Shown here: positions 59,820-64,000 of the stretch, in pieces
Position numbering within the stretch: the stretch's first letter is position 1
Layout of the letters: each line of letters opens with the position of its first letter
From: Phyto melanocephala
Taxonomy: Eukaryota > Arthropoda > Insecta > Diptera > Rhinophoridae
DNA: 64,000 nt
Direction: 5' to 3'
Assembly: GCA_941918925.1 (NCBI GenBank)
Contig: OW799237.1
Location: 96,259,015 to 96,323,014 of the forward strand
The notes under the pieces: model-generated
Database searches by the model: none
What the model saw: the letters and a program-made list of their open reading frames with translations, nothing else
What the model was told of the DNA's origin: nothing
Translations under genes and position numbers: made by a program

Positions 59820-60880
59820 TTTTTCAATTGGTTGTAGAACATCGAAGGTTATTCTTATTCCTAAATCTGGTAATGATTATTATCCAATTACGCTTCTTAT
59901 ACTTCTGTCTAAAGTAATGAAAAATAAAAAATATGATCGAGTAAACTATTTCCTTTTAACTCTTAAGCTTTTATCCCCGAAATTATCAGTTTTCATGAAA
60001 GAGGAAATTGCCAAATATCCTTGATATTTGATATATCTGAAGACCTCAGATAAGAAATAGACAATGATTTGGTTAAATTTCTGGTTCTTCTCGAACACAG
60101 TAAGTCATTTGATACTGCAAATCACTTGAGTAAAGAAACAAAGCTCCGACAAATTTTGTCCCTTTTTGCTTGTAATCTTATAAAGCCATACCTTGTGTTA
60201 GGCCTCCAGTTCGTTTACATTAACGGACAGAGTTCAAAAGCTTTTCTCTAAATATCATCATAACATCTGGATAAGTTGTCATATACAGATGTATGTTGTT
60301 GATGTTCAATTGTATTCAAGTTCTTAATTTAATTAAATTTACACCTATGACTTTAACTTCAACAACGAACTTTAAAAGTATTCACTAGTTGGCAATAACT
60401 TAGTTCTTAATCCAGCCAAATATTAATTAATATTCATATATAAAAGTAAGCATATACTTGATACAAATATCGAAATTAATATTAATAATTTTAAAAAAAA
60501 TTTTTTAAACTTAAAAAAAAATTGGAATATCCTTTCAGATAGACAATTAGATTAACGTTGCGGCAAGAAGAGTATATGGTATGATAAGAAATCTGTGTTT
60601 GAATGCTCTTGGAAAAAACTTACCTAATCCGTTGATAATAATATAGATGTAAAGTCTTTACAAAATGTGATTTTCATAATCCTTTCTCCAGGGTCTCGTG
60701 TAAAATTTGAAAGGAGTTCTTTGATATAATCTTTCAAAAAGAGCGTTGGAGATTTTGTTAAATAGTTTTCTTCCTAAGGCTACTGAAAGCTGCGTTACAT
60801 CACCTGTTCTTATTAGTGAGCCTTACATTCCTCCTTACTTCAAATACAAACCACTGCATTTGTTATGACTCTATTATATT
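59820..60880 (+). pseudogene. Non-LTR retrotransposon reverse-transcriptase fossil (Jockey-like)
   Basis: In the order of a non-LTR reverse transcriptase the plus strand shows SKVILIPKSGNDYYPI near 59837 (fingers), KLLSPKLSVFMKEE near 59970, VKFLVLLEHSKSFDTANH at 60072-60125 (the LLDHSKAFDTVNH box; first catalytic Asp lost), LQFVYINGQSSKAF near 60204-60245 (thumb side of the palm), then HIQMYVVDVQLYSSS near 60280-60322, where relatives have YADD. The two central residues are both Val, so the catalytic pair is reduced to one Asp. After 60540 scraps such as EYMVxxEICV follow. Frameshifts and stops abound. No endonuclease part upstream and no tail were recognised. Confidence 0.75.
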
Positions 60881-60884
60881 CCAC

Positions 60885-62365
60885 ACCATCATATCGATGG
60901 ACATATTTTTACAGGTCAGCGGACAACAATTAGGCGAACAACTTAGTCGCTTTTTAATGTAGGTACCGAGGCAGGACAGATACTTTTTTGAAACAGTTGT
61001 AGGCCCATCTGTATATCATGCAATTATTTGTTATTTATGCTTCTAAAAATTTAAAACTAAATATAATTATAAAACTTTCACCGACAATATTCTACAAAAA
61101 CAATGTTTAAAAAGTTCTTAACATAAGCTATCTCTTGTCAGATATATCTCCTAGTACAGAGGGTTACGAAGACTTCAGTTATAACCTTAAAAAATTATTT
61201 TGGCAGTAAAACTTCAACACACCCTAATCAGCTTTACAGTATTAGGAAACAATGATTGGTTACTGCTGCAAAAGAAACTTTATTGTTCGCAAATAAATCG
61301 TAAATGACGACTTAATATTCATAACTATTTTTTGGGATTTGGGCATTGATTCTTACGCTGCTTAAAAAAATTTTCCATCTATACCAAAAATATGTCAGTT
61401 TATGCACACCAAAACTCATTATTTCCAGTTTCACAGAATGAGAATTGAGCAACTTGTGTAGTTATAAAATTTAAATAGAGGTAGCATAGCAGGGTCCGCA
61501 TATGTATATTCAAAATGCAGACACTTTAACATACCAGAAAAATACAATTGTGGTCGTTTATCGTAATTTAACTTCAAGTCTAAAGCTTCATTGATGTGGT
61601 AAAGCAGGGATTCAGGGTTGAAGAAGAAAGCCTATTTTCGCAGTATTAAACAAAACAATTTTTATATTTAAATGAAAACTTCCCATCCAAACGCGAAAGC
61701 TGTACTCGTGCCTAGTTATGTTTGACTTAGTTTGTTGCCTTTATTTTATTTTAATAATTTTCATTTAATGATTAAAAAGTTTTTTGTTTTTAGTTCCAGT
61801 ATTGACCTCAAAAGTGTGCTGTGAACAACCGTAGAAATTTAACTTGTATGTGTATATCATGGCCAATTTGTAGCTCCTTGAGCATAATTATTGGATGTTA
61901 TTAAAGGTATATACAAAGGAAAATTGTTATAGAAAAGCAACTTTTTAGTAAATATTTTCTGTCAAGGCGAATTCTTACATTAAGCATACAAATGTTGTTA
62001 TGGTCGTTTTACTGTAATACTATTTGATTAAGAAAAAGATATATGTTTGTGAAATCTATGATAAAGGACATATTAAAAAATAAAGATACAAAAACAAAAG
62101 CAACAAAAATAATTAATACGAAAAAAAGAAATCAAACTTTTCATCTCTAAGCCAAGGCTCTAAGCATAAAACTAAAATAAAGGCGAATTCAAAAATGTTG
62201 GTCATTAGGCTTTTTGATCAGCTGCTTTTAGACTACCTTGTGAATGTCTTACGCTTTTGTTTTTAGACAAATTTTAAACAAACAGTACTGCACTTAGTCC
62301 ATGCATTTAAAACAAAAAAAATTAAATTCTTTTATTAACTTTGTTTAAATAAAACTTGAAACATT
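60885..62365. other. AT-rich sequence, no gene recognised
   Basis: The first 150 bp may still belong to the retroelement fossil. Nothing else was recognised. Confidence 0.45.
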
Positions 62366-62368
62366 AAG

Positions 62369-62484
62369 GGCCGTATTCATAAAAAATATTTTAGGTTTAT
62401 TGAAGGCTTATTTGAAAAATTTCTCTACAAAATCTGTCAAATAAGCCTTTAATAAACTAAAAATATTTTTTATGAATACGGCCC
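62369..62484. mobile_element. Complete PIF/Harbinger-like MITE, 116 bp
   Basis: Both ends start GGGCCGTATTCATAAAAAAT and pair over about 50 bp, with TAA on each side (62366-62368 and 62485-62487). The size, the 3-bp TAA target and the GGGCC start fit PIF/Harbinger MITEs. Confidence 0.85.
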
Positions 62485-62507
62485 TAATGATTTTATTTGA
62501 AAATAAA

Positions 62508-63834
62508 ACAAGTAAGAGCACTATATTCGGCTGTGCCGAATCTTTTATACCCACCACCAATTTTGTGTACATTAAAAGTACAGTATTTATTTTTTTGTTA
62601 ATCGCTATGGAATAATATCTTTATAATAAAATATATTTCACTTTCTTTGTAGAGGGTGGTTAAATTTTAAGGGCCCATGTGGAAGGTGAACTACAACTAG
62701 TCTTTAGATTTGTTTTCTGCATTTCATTTGACATTTCTCAATCTCAAACTTACTCAATTTGATCCGTGGAAAGATACGCAAATGAGCAACGCCTTAAAGA
62801 TATTCAGGTTTTTTATTGAAATGGGCGTTCAAATCAAAATGCATTTTGTGCACTTCGTAATTCTTTTGATCAACATAATCGTTCAAATTCATTCACAATC
62901 GGGAGAATTGTAAAAAATATTTAAATTTCTGCAAAATAGGTCTGTATAAAGTGTTAGAAAATCTGTGAATGCCTTCTTAGTTCGTTGAATGGGAACAATT
63001 GCTGGTTTTTGCGATAGTGTGGTAAAAGAGCAGTCAACCTCGACTCATCATCATGCCCAACAATCGAGCATCAACATTTTCATTAAAAATTTGGAACATC
63101 AGATAGAGGAGTGGCGCCAACGATGGGGGGAGGGGTCCATTTATTATTCCAAAATCTTTATTAATAGAGAAATTATATGAATTTTAGGTAAAACGTTATA
63201 TGGGAGGTGGGCGTAAAAGTGGGCGTGGCACATTGATTTTCCGTTACAATAAAGCGTCTCACCAAAAACCAAAGTGTGCAAAATTTCAGAGTCGTACATC
63301 AAACTTTGTTGCTTTTATGACATTTTTGTTTTTAAATATACCGAAAAATTCTCTGTGCGGTATAAATTTTCGTACATTTTGATCGATAACTCCTCTCCTA
63401 ATGCATAGATTTAAATGATTTTCGGGGAAGAATATTGTTTTTACTCAGGAAATATATATTCGAAGTTTCATTAGTCTAAATTAATGCATTTGGACACAAT
63501 TCCATTTTATTCGATGTTCGAAGGACACGGTTTGTTCGACCTTCTCTTGCTTCCTCTCTTCCTAATATTCCGATTTAGCCCATTTTCAATACCAAACAAA
63601 CCTTGTCTATAACAAAGATTCTGGCAAAATTAGAGCCCCTAGCTTTTTCGGTGCGACCTCTATCGTGCTTTCAACAGACGGACAGACGGACGGACATAGC
63701 TAGATCGTCATAAAATCAAACCCTGATTCAGAATATATATACTTTATGGGGTCTAAGATAGATATTTTGATGTGTTACAAACGGAATGACAAAATGAATA
63801 TACCCCCACCATTTTTTTGGTGGCGGGTATAAAA
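62508..63834 (-). mobile_element. Composite DINE-like element, copy 4, internally deleted
   Basis: Same ends as copy 1, same orientation. The MITE (from 62652) is cut at its poly-G run near 63125-63137 and joined directly to the last 288-bp unit, so three units and the MITE's right end are missing. The deletion joint at the homopolymer suggests slippage or repeat-mediated loss. Confidence 0.8.
62652..63137 (+). mobile_element. Mariner-type MITE in copy 4, right end lost
   Basis: Left end GAGGGTGGTTAAATTTTAAG after TA. The plus strand keeps relics of the transposase start near 62770 and CDSVVKEQSTSTHHHAQQS at 63013-63069. It ends in the G-rich run at about 63125-63137. Confidence 0.75.
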
Positions 63835-64000
63835 GGTTCGACATATTTTAGTGGGAGCATTTTGCAAAAATCTGCTAAATATTTTATTTTGTAAATTTTT
63901 TTTAAATAATTCAGTGTAAAAGTGTAACATTTTTCTTTAAGATTTTATTCACAGATATTGGCAGCATGTTTTCTAAATGAAGTCATTTTGTTTTGTTCTG

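Noticed and set aside
1..64000. A new defence, enzymatic or RNA-guided system
   Set aside because: Read on both strands; apart from one host gene, the readable coding text is decayed transposon protein and no conserved gene cluster is present.

Overview
The window looks like nuclear DNA of a higher (cyclorrhaphan) fly. It is strongly AT-rich, full of short A/T runs and microsatellites, has a 77-base intron of fly size, and is dominated by transposable-element families known from Diptera: Tc1, IS630-type mariner, piggyBac, hAT, PIF/Harbinger-like MITEs, Jockey-like and RTE-like non-LTR fossils, and above all DINE-1-like (Helentron-related) elements. The assignment to Diptera is inference; blowfly or house-fly relatives fit best. 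No prokaryotic, CRISPR, rRNA or tRNA gene features were seen.

Only one host protein-coding gene can be supported: a two-exon gene on the minus strand (25167-26338) encoding a secreted protein of the insect allergen-related repeat (G12/microvilli) family. The second exon was found by reading past a weak splice donor. The protein has an unusual insert of about 170 residues, rich in Asp, Lys and then His, between its two family repeats. A likely 5'UTR intron lies upstream.

The rest is a layered transposon graveyard. 0-2.4 kb: a TA-flanked mariner deletion derivative and a mariner transposase fossil. 4.7-6.0 kb: two GC-elevated islands of unknown origin. 7.5-10.5 kb: an old Tc1-like element split by a younger, nearly complete Tc1 element with long terminal repeats. 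11-18.5 kb: several inverted-repeat MITEs. 21.4-21.9 kb: a second mariner deletion derivative. 22.4-24.8, 27.5-30.2, 42.8-45.2 and 62.5-63.8 kb: four copies of a composite DINE-like element carrying 288-bp tandem units and an embedded mariner-type MITE. 31-36 kb: MITEs, further DINE-like subfamilies and an RTE-like tail. 39.4-40.5 kb: a piggyBac fossil. 40.7-41.6 kb: a MITE and a tandem-repeat block. 47.9-49.5 and 50.1-52.5 kb: DINE-like elements interrupted by a hAT element and by mariner fragments. 54-55 kb: an acidic/Cys-rich element-like ORF fossil and a MITE with long inverted repeats. 59.8-60.9 kb: a non-LTR reverse-transcriptase fossil whose YADD box is lost.

There is no operon-like cooperation here. 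The recurring theme is nesting: TA-, 8-bp- or TTA-target DNA transposons sit inside DINE-like elements, and in one lineage the captured mariner MITE spread together with its host element. I did not find a new defence or enzymatic system. The most distinctive items are the His-rich allergen-repeat gene and the composite DINE/mariner element with a strictly kept 288-bp period.
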